From Gordius sp. MW1 (lineage: Eukaryota; Nematomorpha; Gordioida; Gordea; Gordiidae): 64,000 nt of DNA. Of this stretch, positions 26,995 through 39,638 are shown piece by piece; position 1 is the stretch's first letter, and the number at the start of each line of letters is the position of its first letter. The notes beneath the pieces are model-generated. The model was given only the letters and a program-made list of their open reading frames with translations, searched no databases and had not been told where the DNA came from. The DNA is taken from contig OZ038527.1 in NCBI GenBank assembly GCA_964036665.1, positions 14,291,835 to 14,355,834 on the forward strand, given 5' to 3'. A program made the translations under genes and the position numbers.

Positions 26995-29043
26995 GACAAC
27001 TTTCATCGGATGAATACGGTTGAATAAAAAAAATGTGAAAAATTTTGAGGTAAAAATATTCATTTTTTTCGATTCTATGTGAAAGAGCGTAAAAAAATAT
27101 ATAAAAGTAAGCCAATTTGAGAATCCTATTATCCTCAATTGACTTCCGAAAAAAGGTTTTAAGCTGCGAGAACTATTATTGACAAAAGACAACGTTTTAT
27201 TGTTACCGCAACGTGAGTTTTTAATTTTTGAAAACTGCCCTATGCGATCATGATTTCAAAGTAATAGTTTTCTGATTCTGATAAATTTTTACTTTTTATC
27301 ATATAAACCACGTCAGAAAACGACAACTTTTATCGGATGAATACGGTTGAAAGAAAAAAATGTGAAAAATTTTGAGGTAAAAATATTCATTTTTTTCGAT
27401 TCTATGTGAAAGAGCTTGAAAAAATATATAAAAATAAGCCGATTTGAGAATCCTATTATCCTCGATTGACTTCCGAAAAGAGGTTTTAAGCTGCGAGAAC
27501 TATCATTTTGACAAAAGACAACGTTTTATTGTTCCGATTAGTTTGTTGTATCGCAACGTGAGTTTTTAATTTTTGAAAACTGCTCTATGCGATCATGATT
27601 TCAAAGTAATAGTTTTCTGATTCTGATAATTTTTTACTTTTTATCATATAAACCACGTTAGAAAACGACAACTTTTATCGGATGAATACGGTTGAAAGAA
27701 AAAAATGTGAAAAATTTTGAGGTAAAAATATTCATTTTTTTCGATTTTATGTGAAAGAGCTTAAAAAAATATATAAAAATAAGCCGATTTGAGAATCCTA
27801 TTATCCTCGATTGACTTCCGAAAAGAGGTTTTAAGCTGCGAGAACTATCATTTTGACAAAAGACAACGTTTTATTGTTGCGATTAGTTTGTTGTATCGCA
27901 ACGTGAGTGCTTAATTTTTGAAAACTGCACTATGCGACCATGATTTCAAAGTAATAGTTTTCAGATTCTGATAAATTTTTACTCTTTATCATGGAAACAA
28001 CGTCTGAAAACGACAACTTTCATCGGATAAATACGGTTGAATAAAAAAATGTGAAAATTTTTGAGGTAAAAATATTCATTTTTTTTCATTCTATGTGAAA
28101 GAGCGTAAAAAAATATATAAAAGTAAGCCAATTTGAGAATCCTATTATCCTCGATTGACTTCCGAAAAGAGGTTTTAAGCTGCGAGAACTATCATTTTGA
28201 CAAAAGACAACGTTTTATTGTTGCGATTAGTTTGTTGTATCGCAACGTGAGTGCTTAATTTTTGAAAACTGCACTATGCGATCATGATTTCAAGGTAATA
28301 GTTTTCTGATTCTGATAAATTTTTACTCTTTATCATGGAAACAACGTCTGAAAACGACAACTTTCATCGGATGAATACGGTTGAATAAAAAAATGTGAAA
28401 AATTTTGAGGTAAAAATATTCATTTTTTTCGATTCTATGTGAAAGAGCTTAAAAAAATATATAAAAGTAAGCCAATTTGAGAATCTATTATCCTCGATTG
28501 ACTTCCGAAAAGAGGTTTTAAGCTGCGAGAACTATCATTTTGACAAAAGACAACGTTTTATTGTTGCGATTAGTTTGTTGTATCGCAACGTGAGTGTTTA
28601 ATTTTTGAAAACTGCACTATGCGATCATGATTTCAAAGTAATAGTTTTCTGATTCTGATAAATTTTTACTTTTTATCATGGAAACAACGTCTGAAAACGA
28701 CAACTTTCATCGGATGAGTACGGTTGAATAAAAAAATGTGAAAAATTTTGAGGTAAAAATATTCATTTTTTTTCGATTCTATGTGAAAGAGCGTAAAAAA
28801 ATATATAAAAGTAAGCCAATTTGAGAATCCTATTATCCTCGATTGACTTCCGAAAAGAGGTTTTAAGCTGCGAGAACTATCATTTTGACAAAAGACAACG
28901 TTTTATTGTTGCGATTAGTTTGTTGTATCGCAACGTGAGTGCTTAATTTTTGAAAACTGCACTATGCGATCATGATTTCAAAGTAATAGTTTTCTGATTC
29001 TGATAAATTTTTACTTTTTATCATGGAAACAACGTCTGAAAAC
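26995..29043. repeat. Six-monomer higher-order repeat, copy 1 (2049 bp)
   Basis: Monomer starts are 26995, 27322, 27667, 28012, 28356 and 28699 (lengths 327, 345, 345, 344, 343, 345). Marks are GAACTATTATTGACAAAAG in the short first monomer (two bases lost), ATTCTGATAATTTTTTAC in the second, TGCGACCATG in the third, TTTTTTTTCATTCTATG in the fourth, GAATCTATTATCC with GTGTTTAATTT in the fifth, and CGGATGAGTACGG in the sixth. Copy 2 repeats all of these. Confidence 0.95.
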
Positions 29044-31092
29044 GACAACTTTCATCGGATGAATACGGTTGAATAAAAAAAATGTGAAAAATTTTGAGGT
29101 AAAAATATTCATTTTTTTCGATTCTATGTGAAAGAGCGTAAAAAAATATATAAAAGTAAGCCAATTTGAGAATCCTATTATCCTCAATTGACTTCCGAAA
29201 AAAGGTTTTAAGCTGCGAGAACTATTATTGACAAAAGACAACGTTTTATTGTTACCGCAACGTGAGTTTTTAATTTTTGAAAACTGCCCTATGCGATCAT
29301 GATTTCAAAGTAATAGTTTTCTGATTCTGATAAATTTTTACTTTTTATCATATAAACCACGTCAGAAAACGACAACTTTTATCGGATGAATACGGTTGAA
29401 AGAAAAAAATGTGAAAAATTTTGAGGTAAAAATATTCATTTTTTTCGATTCTATGTGAAAGAGCTTGAAAAAATATATAAAAATAAGCCGATTTGAGAAT
29501 CCTATTATCCTCGATTGACTTCCGAAAAGAGGTTTTAAGCTGCGAGAACTATCATTTTGACAAAAGACAACGTTTTATTGTTCCGATTAGTTTGTTGTAT
29601 CGCAACGTGAGTTTTTAATTTTTGAAAACTGCTCTATGCGATCATGATTTCAAAGTAATAGTTTTCTGATTCTGATAATTTTTTACTTTTTATCATATAA
29701 ACCACGTTAGAAAACGACAACTTTTATCGGATGAATACGGTTGAAAGAAAAAAATGTGAAAAATTTTGAGGTAAAAATATTCATTTTTTTCGATTTTATG
29801 TGAAAGAGCTTAAAAAAATATATAAAAATAAGCCGATTTGAGAATCCTATTATCCTCGATTGACTTCCGAAAAGAGGTTTTAAGCTGCGAGAACTATCAT
29901 TTTGACAAAAGACAACGTTTTATTGTTGCGATTAGTTTGTTGTATCGCAACGTGAGTGCTTAATTTTTGAAAACTGCACTATGCGACCATGATTTCAAAG
30001 TAATAGTTTTCAGATTCTGATAAATTTTTACTCTTTATCATGGAAACAACGTCTGAAAACGACAACTTTCATCGGATAAATACGGTTGAATAAAAAAATG
30101 TGAAAATTTTTGAGGTAAAAATATTCATTTTTTTTCATTCTATGTGAAAGAGCGTAAAAAAATATATAAAAGTAAGCCAATTTGAGAATCCTATTATCCT
30201 CGATTGACTTCCGAAAAGAGGTTTTAAGCTGCGAGAACTATCATTTTGACAAAAGACAACGTTTTATTGTTGCGATTAGTTTGTTGTATCGCAACGTGAG
30301 TGCTTAATTTTTGAAAACTGCACTATGCGATCATGATTTCAAGGTAATAGTTTTCTGATTCTGATAAATTTTTACTCTTTATCATGGAAACAACGTCTGA
30401 AAACGACAACTTTCATCGGATGAATACGGTTGAATAAAAAAATGTGAAAAATTTTGAGGTAAAAATATTCATTTTTTTCGATTCTATGTGAAAGAGCTTA
30501 AAAAAATATATAAAAGTAAGCCAATTTGAGAATCTATTATCCTCGATTGACTTCCGAAAAGAGGTTTTAAGCTGCGAGAACTATCATTTTGACAAAAGAC
30601 AACGTTTTATTGTTGCGATTAGTTTGTTGTATCGCAACGTGAGTGTTTAATTTTTGAAAACTGCACTATGCGATCATGATTTCAAAGTAATAGTTTTCTG
30701 ATTCTGATAAATTTTTACTTTTTATCATGGAAACAACGTCTGAAAACGACAACTTTCATCGGATGAGTACGGTTGAATAAAAAAATGTGAAAAATTTTGA
30801 GGTAAAAATATTCATTTTTTTTCGATTCTATGTGAAAGAGCGTAAAAAAATATATAAAAGTAAGCCAATTTGAGAATCCTATTATCCTCGATTGACTTCC
30901 GAAAAGAGGTTTTAAGCTGCGAGAACTATCATTTTGACAAAAGACAACGTTTTATTGTTGCGATTAGTTTGTTGTATCGCAACGTGAGTGCTTAATTTTT
31001 GAAAACTGCACTATGCGATCATGATTTCAAAGTAATAGTTTTCTGATTCTGATAAATTTTTACTTTTTATCATGGAAACAACGTCTGAAAAC
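29044..31092. repeat. Six-monomer higher-order repeat, copy 2 (2049 bp)
   Basis: Monomer starts are 29044, 29371, 29716, 30061, 30405 and 30748, with the same length series as copy 1. It shares the private marks of copy 1: GAACTATTATTGAC near 29220, ATTCTGATAATTTTTTAC near 29672 and CGGATGAGTACGG near 30761. Copies 1 and 2 look nearly identical, so their duplication is probably very recent. Confidence 0.95.
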
Positions 31093-33141
31093 GACAACTT
31101 TCATCGGATGAATACGGTTGAATAAAAAAATGTGAAAAATTTTGAGGTAAAAATATTCATTTTTTTCAATTCTATGTGAAAGAGCGTAAAAAAATATATA
31201 AAAGTAAGCCAATTTGAGAATCCTATTATCCTCAATTGACTTCCGAAAAAAGGTTTTAAGCTGCGAGAACTATCATTGACAAAAGACAACGTTTTATTGT
31301 TACCGCAACGTGAGTTTTTAATTTTTGAAAACTGCCCTATGCGATCATGATTTCAAAGTAATAGTTTTCTGATTCTGATAAATTTTTACTTTTTATCATA
31401 TAAACCACGTCAGAAAACGACAACTTTTATCGGATGAATACGGTTGAAAGAAAAAAATGTGAAAAATTTTGAGCTAAAAATATTCATTTTTTTCGATTCT
31501 ATGTGAAAGAGCTTGAAAAAATATATAAAAATAAGCCGATTTGAGAATCCTATTATTCTCGATTGACTTCCGAAAAGAGGTTTTAAGCTGCGAGAACTAT
31601 CATTTTGACAAAAGACAACGTTTTATTGTTCCGATTAGTTTGTTGTATCGCAACGTGAGTTTTTAATTTTTGAAAACTGCTCTATGCGATCATGATTTCA
31701 AAGTAATAGTTTTCTGATTCTGATAAATTTTTACTTTTTATCATATAAACCACGTTAGAAAACGACAACTTTTATCGGATGAATACGGTTGAAAGAAAAA
31801 AATGTGAAAAATTTTGAGGTAAAAATATTCATTTTTTTCGATTTTATGTGAAAGAGCTTAAAAAAATATATAAAAATAAGCCGATTTGAGAATCCTATTA
31901 TCCTCGATTGACTTCCGAAAAGAGGTTTTAAGCTGCGAGAACTATCATTTTGACAAAAGACAACGTTTTATTGTTGCGATTAGTTTGTTGTATCGCAACG
32001 TGAGTGCTTAATTTTTGAAAACTGCACTATGCGACCATGATTTCAAAGTAATAGTTTTCAGATTCTGATAAATTTTTACTCTTTATCATGGAAACAACGT
32101 CTGAAAACGACAACTTTCATCGGATAAATACGGTTGAATAAAAAAATGTGAAAATTTTTGAGGTAAAAATATTCATTTTTTTTTGGTTCTATGTGAAAGA
32201 GCGTAAAAAAATATATAAAAGTAAGCCAATTTGAGAATCCTATTATCCTCGATTGACTTCCGAAAAGAGGTATTAAGCTGCGAGAACTATCATTTTGACA
32301 AAAGACAACGTTTTATTGTTGCGATTAGTTTGTTGTATCGCAACGTGAGTGCTTAATTTTTGAAAACTGCACTATGCGATCATGATTTCAAGGTAATAGT
32401 TTTCTGATTCTGATAAATTTTTACTCTTTATCATGGAAACAACGTCTGAAAACGACAACTTTCATCGGATGAATACGGTTGAATAAAAAAATGTGAAAAA
32501 TTTTGAGGTAAAAATATTCATTTTTTTCGATTCTATGTGAAAGAGCTTAAAAAAATATATAAAAGTAAGCCAATTTGAGAATCTATTATCCTCGATTGAC
32601 TTCCGAAAAGAGGTTTTAAGCTGCGAGAACTATCATTTTGACAAAAGACAACGTTTTATTGTTGCGATTAGTTTGTTGTATCGCAACGTGAGTGTTTAAT
32701 TTTTGAAAACTGCACTATGCGATCATGATTTCAAAGTAATAGTTTTCTGATTCTGATAAATTTTTACTTTTTATCATGGAAACAACGTCTGAAAACGACA
32801 ACTTTCATCGGATGAATACGGTTGAATAAAAAAATGTGAAAAATTTTGAGGTAAAAATATTCATTTTTTTTCGATTCTATGTGAAAGAGCGTAAAAAAAT
32901 ATATAAAAGTAAGCCAATTTGAGAATCCTATTATCCTCGATTGACTTCCGAAAAGAGGTTTTAAGCTGCGAGAACTATCATTTTGACAAAAGACAACGTT
33001 TTATTGTTGCGATTAGTTTGTTGTATCGCAACGTGAGTGCTTAATTTTTGAAAACTGCACTATGCGATCATGATTTCAAAGTAATAGTTTTCTGATTCTG
33101 ATAAATTTTTACTTTTTATCATGGAAACAACGTCTGAAAAC
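31093..33141. repeat. Six-monomer higher-order repeat, copy 3 (2049 bp)
   Basis: Monomer starts are 31093, 31419, 31764, 32109, 32454 and 32797. It follows the same order of monomer types but lacks the private marks of copies 1 and 2 (GAACTATCATTGAC instead of GAACTATTATTGAC; CGGATGAATACGG instead of CGGATGAGTACGG). It has its own changes: TTTTGAGCTAAAAATA, CCTATTATTCTCG near 31551, TTTTGGTTCTATG and GAGGTATTAAGC. It is the oldest or most independently changed of the three. Confidence 0.93.
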
Positions 33142-33485
33142 GACAACTTTCATCGGATGAATACGGTTGAATAAAAAAATGTGAAAAATTTTGAGGTAAA
33201 AATATTCATTTTTTTCGATTCTATGTGAAAGAGCTTGAAAAAATATATAAAAATAAGCCGATTTGAGAATCCTATTATTCTCGATTGACTTCCGAAAAGA
33301 GGTTTTAAGCTGCGAGAACTATCATTTTGACAAAAGACAACGTTTTATTGTTCCGATTAGTTTGTTGTATCGCAACGTGAGTTTTTAATTTTTGAAAACT
33401 GCTCTATGCGATCATGATTTCAAAGTAATAGTTTTCTGATTCTGATAAATTTTTACTTTTTATCATATAAACCACGTTAGAAAAC
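33142..33485. repeat. Chimeric satellite monomer at a HOR junction
   Basis: The first ~30 bp match the short-monomer class expected here (ATGGAAAC tail before it, CTTTCATCGG, GAATAAAAAAATG). By 33230 the sequence has switched to the next type in the series (AGCTTGAAAAAATATATAAAAATAAG split over ordinary haplotype marks, then CCTATTATTCTCG, a rare mark also at 31551). Downstream monomers then align 1722 bp back, not 2049. The difference, 327 bp, is the length of the short monomer, so one monomer was lost by exchange inside homologous sequence. Confidence 0.85.
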
Positions 33486-36400
33486 GACAACTTTTATCGG
33501 ATGAATACGGTTGAAAGAAAAAAATGTGAAAAATTTTGAGGTAAAAATATTCATTTTTTTCGATTTTATGTGAAAGAGCTTAAAAAAATATATAAAAATA
33601 AGCCGATTTGAGAATCCTATTATCCTCGATTGACTTCCGAAAAGAGGTTTTAAGCTGCGAGAACTATCATTTTGACAAAAGACAACGTTTTATTGTTGCG
33701 ATTAGTTTGTTGTATCGCAACGTGAGTGCTTAATTTTTGAAAACTGCACTATGCGACCATGATTTCAAAGTAATAGTTTTCAGATTCTGATAAATTTTTA
33801 CTCTTTATCATGGAAACAACGTCTGAAAACGACAACTTTCATCGGATAAATACGGTTGAATAAAAAAATGTGAAAATTTTTGAGGTTAAAAATTCATTTT
33901 TTTTTGGTTCTATGTGAAAGAGCGTAAAAAAATATATAAAAGTAAGCCAATTTGAGAATCCTATTATCCTCGATTGACTTCCGAAAAGAGGTTTTAAGCT
34001 GCGAGAACTATCATTTTGACAAAAGACAACGTTTTATTGTTGCGATTAGTTTGTTGTATCGCAACGTGAGTGCTTAATTTTTGAAAACTGCACTATGCGA
34101 GCATGATTTCAAGGTAATAGTTTTCTGATTCTGATAAATATTTACTCTTTATCATGGAAACAACGTCTGAAAACGACAACTTTCATCGGATGAATACGGT
34201 TGAATAAAAAAATGTGAAAATTTTTGAGGTAAAAATATTCATTTTTTTTCGATTCTATGTGAAAGAGCTTAAAAAAATATATAAAAGTAAGCCAATTTGA
34301 GAATCTATTATCCTCGATTGACTTCCGAAAAGAGGTTTTAAGCTGCGAGAACTATCATTTTGACAAAAGACAACGTTTTATTGTTGCGATTAGTTTGTTG
34401 TATCGCAACGTGAGTGTTTAATTTTTGAAAACTGCACTATGCGATCATGATTTCAAAGTAATAGTTTTCTGATTCTGATAAATTTTTACTTTTTATCATG
34501 GAAACAACGTCTGAAAACGACAACTTTCATCGGATGAATACGGTTGAATAAAAAAATGTGAAAAATTTTGAGGTAAAAATATTCATTTTTTTCGATTCTA
34601 TGTAAAAGAGCGTAAAAAAATATATAAAAGTAAGCCAATTTGAGAATCCTATTATCCTCGATTGACTTCCGAAAAAAGGTTTTAAGCTGCGAGAACTATC
34701 ATTTTGACAAAAGACAACGTTTTATTGTTACCGCAACGTGAGTTTTTAATTTTTGAAAACTGCCCTATGCGATCATGATTTCAAAGTAATAGTTTTCTGA
34801 TTCTGATAAATTTTTACTTTTTATCATATAAACCACGTCAGAAAACGACAACTTTTATCGAATGAATACGGTTGAAAGAAAAAAATGTGAAAAATTTTGA
34901 GGTAAAAATATTCATTTTTTTCGATTCTATGTGAAAGAGCTTGAAAAAATATATAAAAATAAGCCGATTTGAAAATCCTATTATCCTCGATTGACTTCCG
35001 AAAAGAGGTTTTAAGCTGCGAGAACTATCATTTTGACAAAAGACAACGTTTTATTGTTGCGATTAGTTTGTTGTATCGCAACGTGAGTTTTTAATTTTTG
35101 AAAACTGCTCTATGCGATCATGATTTCAAAGTAATAGTTTTCTGATTCTGATAAATTTTTACTTTTTATCATATAAACCACGTTAGAAAACGACAACTTT
35201 TATCGGATGAATACGGTTGAAAGAAAAAAATGTGAAAAATTTTAAGGTAAAAATATTTATTTTTTTCGATTCTATGTGAAAGAGCTTGAAAAAATATATA
35301 AAAATAAGCCGATTTGAGAATCCTATTATCCTCGATTGACTTCCGAAAAGAGGTTTTAAGCTGCGAGAACTATCATTTTGACAAAAGACAACGTTTTATT
35401 GTTCCGATTAGTTTGTTGTATCGCAACGTGAGTTTTTAATTTTTGAAAACTGCTCTATGCGATCATGATTTCAAAGTAATAGTTTTCTGATTCTGATAAA
35501 TTTTTACTTTTTATCATATAAACCACGTTAGAAAACGACAACTTTTATCGGATGAATACGGTTGAAAGAAAAAAATGTGAAAAATTTTGAGGTAAAAATA
35601 TTCATTTTTTTCGATTTTATGTGAAAGAGCTTAAAAAAATATATAAAAATAAGCCGATTTGAGAATCCTATTATCCTCGATTGACTTCCGAAAAGAGGTT
35701 TTAAGCTGCGAGAACTATCATTTTGACAAAAGACAACGTTTTATTGTTGCGATTAGTTTGTTGTATCGCAACGTGAGTGCTTAATTTTTGAAAACTGCAC
35801 TATGCGACCATGATTTCAAAGTAATAGTTTTCAGATTCTGATAAATTTTTACTCTTTATCATGGAAACAACGTCTGAAAACGACAACTTTCATCGGATAA
35901 ATACGGTTGAATAAAAAAATGTGAAAATTTTTGAGGTAAAAATATTCATTTTTTATGATTCTATGTGAAAGAGCGTAAAAAAATATATAAAAGTAAGCCA
36001 ATTTGAGAATCCTATTATCCTCGATTGACTTCCGAAAAGAGGTTTTAAGCTGCGAGAACTATCATTTTGACAAAAGACAACGTTTTATTGTTGCGATTAG
36101 TTTGTTGTATCGCAACGTGAGTGCTTAATTTTTGAAAACTGCACTATGCGATCATGATTTCAAGGTAATAGTTTTCTGATTCTGATAAATTTTTACTCTT
36201 TATCATGGAAACAACGTCTGAAAACGACAACTTTCATCGGATGAATACGGTTGAATAAAAAAATGTGAAAATTTTTGAGGTAAAAATATTCATTTTTTTT
36301 CGATTCTAGGTGAAAGAGCTTAAAAAAATATATAAAAGTAAGCCAATTTGAGAATCTATTATCCTCGATTGACTTCCGAAAAGAGGTTTTAAGCTGCGAG

Positions 36401-39400
36401 AACTATCATTTTGACAAAAGACAACGTTTTATTGTTACCGCAACGTGAGTTTTTAATTTTTGAAAACTGCCCTATGCGATCATGATTTCAAAGTAATAGT
36501 TTTCTGATTCTGATAAATTTTTACTTTTTATCATATAAACCACGTCAGAAAACGACAACTTTTATCGGATGAATACGGTTGAAAGAAAAAAATGTGAAAA
36601 ATTTTGAGGTAAAAATATTTATTTTTTTCGATTCTATGTGAAAGAGCTTGAAAAAATATATAAAAATAAGCCGATTTGAGAATCCTATTATCCTCGATTG
36701 ACTTCCGAAAAGAGGTTTTAAGCTGCGAGAACTATCATTTTGGCAAAAGACAACGTTTTATTGTTCCGATTAGTTTGTTGTATCGCAACGTGAGTTTTTA
36801 ATTTTTGAAAACTGCTCTATGCGATCATGATTTCAAAGTAATAGTTTTCTGATTCTGATAAATTTTTACTTTTTATCATATAAACCACGTTAGAAAACGA
36901 CAACTTTTATCGGATGAATACGGTTGAAAGAAAAAAATGTGAAAAATTTTAAGGTAATATTTATTTTTTTCGATTTTATGTGAAAGAGCTTAAAAAAATA
37001 TATAAAAATAAGCCGATTTGAGAATCCTATTATCCTCGATTGACTTCCGAAAAGAGGTTTTAAGCTGCGAGAACTATCATTTTGACAAAAGACAACGTTT
37101 TATTGTTGCGATTAGTTTGTTGTATCGCAACGTGAGTGCTTAATTTTTGAAAACTGCACTATGCGACCATGATTTCAAAGTAATAGTTTTCAGATTCTGA
37201 TAAATTTTTACTCTTTATCATGGAAACAACGTCTGAAAACGACAACTTTCATCGGATAAATACGGTTGAATAAAAAAATGTGAAAAATTTTGAGGTAAAA
37301 ATATTCATTTTTTTTTGATTCTATGTGAAAGAGCGTAAAAAAATATATAAAAGTAAGCCAATTTGAGAATCCTATTATCCTCGATTGACTTCCGAAAAGA
37401 GGTTTTAAGCTGCGAGAACTATCATTTTGACAAAAGACAACGTTTTATTGTTGCGATTAGTTTGTTGTATCGCAACGTGAGTGCTTAATTTTTGAAAACT
37501 GCACTATGCGATCATGATTTCAAGGTAATAGTTTTCTGATTCTGATAAATTTTTACTTTTTATCATATAAACCACGTTAGAAAACGACAACTTTTATCGG
37601 ATGAATACGGTTGAAAGAAAAAAATGTGAAAAATTTTGAGGTAAAAATATTCATTTTTTTCGATTTTATGTGAAAGAGCTTAAAAAAATATATAAAAATA
37701 AGCCGATTTGAGAATCCTATTATCCTCGATTGACTTCCGAAAAGAGGTTTTAAGCTGCGAGAACTATCATTTTGACAAAAGACAACGTTTTATTGTTGCG
37801 ATTAGTTTGTTGTATCGCAACGTGAGTGCTTAATTTTTGAAAACTGCACTATGCGATCATGATTTCAAAGTAATAGTTTTCAGATTCTGATAAATTTTTA
37901 CTCTTTATCATGGAAACAACGTCTGAAAACGACAACTTTCATCGGATGAATACGGTTGAATAAAAAAATGTGAAAAATTTTGAGGTAAAAATATTCATTT
38001 TTTTTCGATTCTATGTGAAAGAGCGTAAAAAAATATATAAAAGTAAGCCAATTTGAGAATCCTATTATCCTCGATTGACTTCCGAAAAAAGGTTTTAAGC
38101 TGCGAGAACTATCATTTTGACAAAAGACAACGTTTTATTGTTACGATTAGTTTGTTGTATCGCAACGTGAGTTTGTAATTTTTGAAAACTGCTCTATGCG
38201 ATCATGATTTCAAAGTAATAATTTTCTGATTCTGATAAATTTTTACTTTTTATCATATAAACCACGTCAGAAAACGACAACTTTTATCGGATGAATACGG
38301 TTGAAAGAAAAAAATGTGAAAAATTTTGAGGTAAAAATATTCATTTTTTTCGATTCTATGTGAAAGAGCTTGAAAAAATATATAAAAATAAGCCGATTTG
38401 AAAATCCTATTATCCTCGATTGACTTCCGAAAAGAGGTTTTAAGCTGCGAGAACTATCATTTTGACAAAAGACAACGTTTTATTGTTGCGATTAGTTTGT
38501 TGTATCGCAACGTGAGTTTTTAATTTTTGAAAACTGCTCTATGCGATCATGATTTCAAAGTAATAGTTTTCTGATTCTGATAAATTTTTACTTTTTATCA
38601 TATAAACCACGTTAGAAAACGACAACTTTTATCGGATGAATACGGTTGAAAGAAAAAAATGTGAAAAATTTTGAGGTAAAAATATTCATTCTTTTCGATT
38701 TTATGTGAAAGAGCTTAAAAAAATATATAAAAATAAGCCGATTTGAGAATCCTATTATCCTCGATTGACTTCCGAAAAGAGGTTTTATGCTGCGAGAACT
38801 ATCATTTTGACAAAAGACAACGTTTTATTGTTGCGATTAGTTTGTTGTATCGCAACGTGAGTGCTTAATTTTTGAAAACTGCACTATGCGACCATGATTT
38901 CAAAGTAATAGTTTTCTGATTCTGATAAATTTTTACTTTTTATCATATAAACCACGTTAGAAAACGACAACTTTTATCGGATGAATACGGTTGAAAGAAA
39001 AAAATGTGAAAAATTTTGAGGTAAAAATATTCATTTTTTTCGATTCTATGTGAAAGAGCGTAAAAAAATATATAAAAGTAAGCCAATTTGAGAATCCTAT
39101 TATCCTCGATTGACTTCCGAAAAGAGGTTTTAAGCTGCGAGAACTATCATTTTGACAAAAGACAACGTTTTATTGTTGCGATTAGTTTGTTGTATCGCAA
39201 CGTGAGTGCTTAATTTTTGAAAACTGCACTATGCGATCATGATTTCAAGGTAATAGTTTTCTGATTCTGATAAATTTTTACTCTTTATCATGGAAACAAC
39301 GTCTGAAAACGACAACTTTCATCGGATGAATACGGTTGAATAAAAAAATGTGAAAATTTTTGAGGTAAAAATATTCATTTTTTTTCGATTCTAGGTGAAA

Positions 39401-39638
39401 GAGCTTAAAAAAATATATAAAAGTAAGCCAATTTGAGAATCTATTATCCTCGATTGACTTCCGAAAAGAGGTTTTAAGCTGCGAGAACTATCATTTTGAC
39501 AAAAGACAACGTTTTATTGTTACCGCAACGTGAGTTTTTAATTTTTGAAAACTGCCCTATGCGATCATGATTTCAAAGTAATAGTTTTCTGATTCTGATA
39601 AATTTTTACTTTTTATCATATAAACCACGTCAGAAAAC
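33486..39638. repeat. Mixed satellite block between the six- and nine-monomer HORs
   Basis: Monomer starts are 33486, 33831, 34175, 34519, 34847, 35192, 35537, 35882, 36226, 36554, 36899, 37241, 37586, 37931, 38276, 38621, 38966 and 39311. Short dyad-deleted monomers lie at 34519, 36226 and 39311. CTAGGTGAAAG marks those at 36226 and 39311. Near 36953 a loss reduces GGTAAAAATATTTA to GGTAATATTTA. The part from 38621 onward (GAGGTTTTATGCTGCG near 38781) is the first copy of a 5119-bp duplication described below. No gene is present. Confidence 0.92.

Noticed and set aside
26962-27192. Minus-strand open frames of 62-76 codons at 26962-27192, 29011-29241 and 31101-31289
   Set aside because: They sit at the same place in the three copies of the 2049-bp HOR, and exist because the two-base loss at GAACTATTATTGAC and the longer A run shift frames. 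No recognisable domain and no conservation beyond the DNA repeat.
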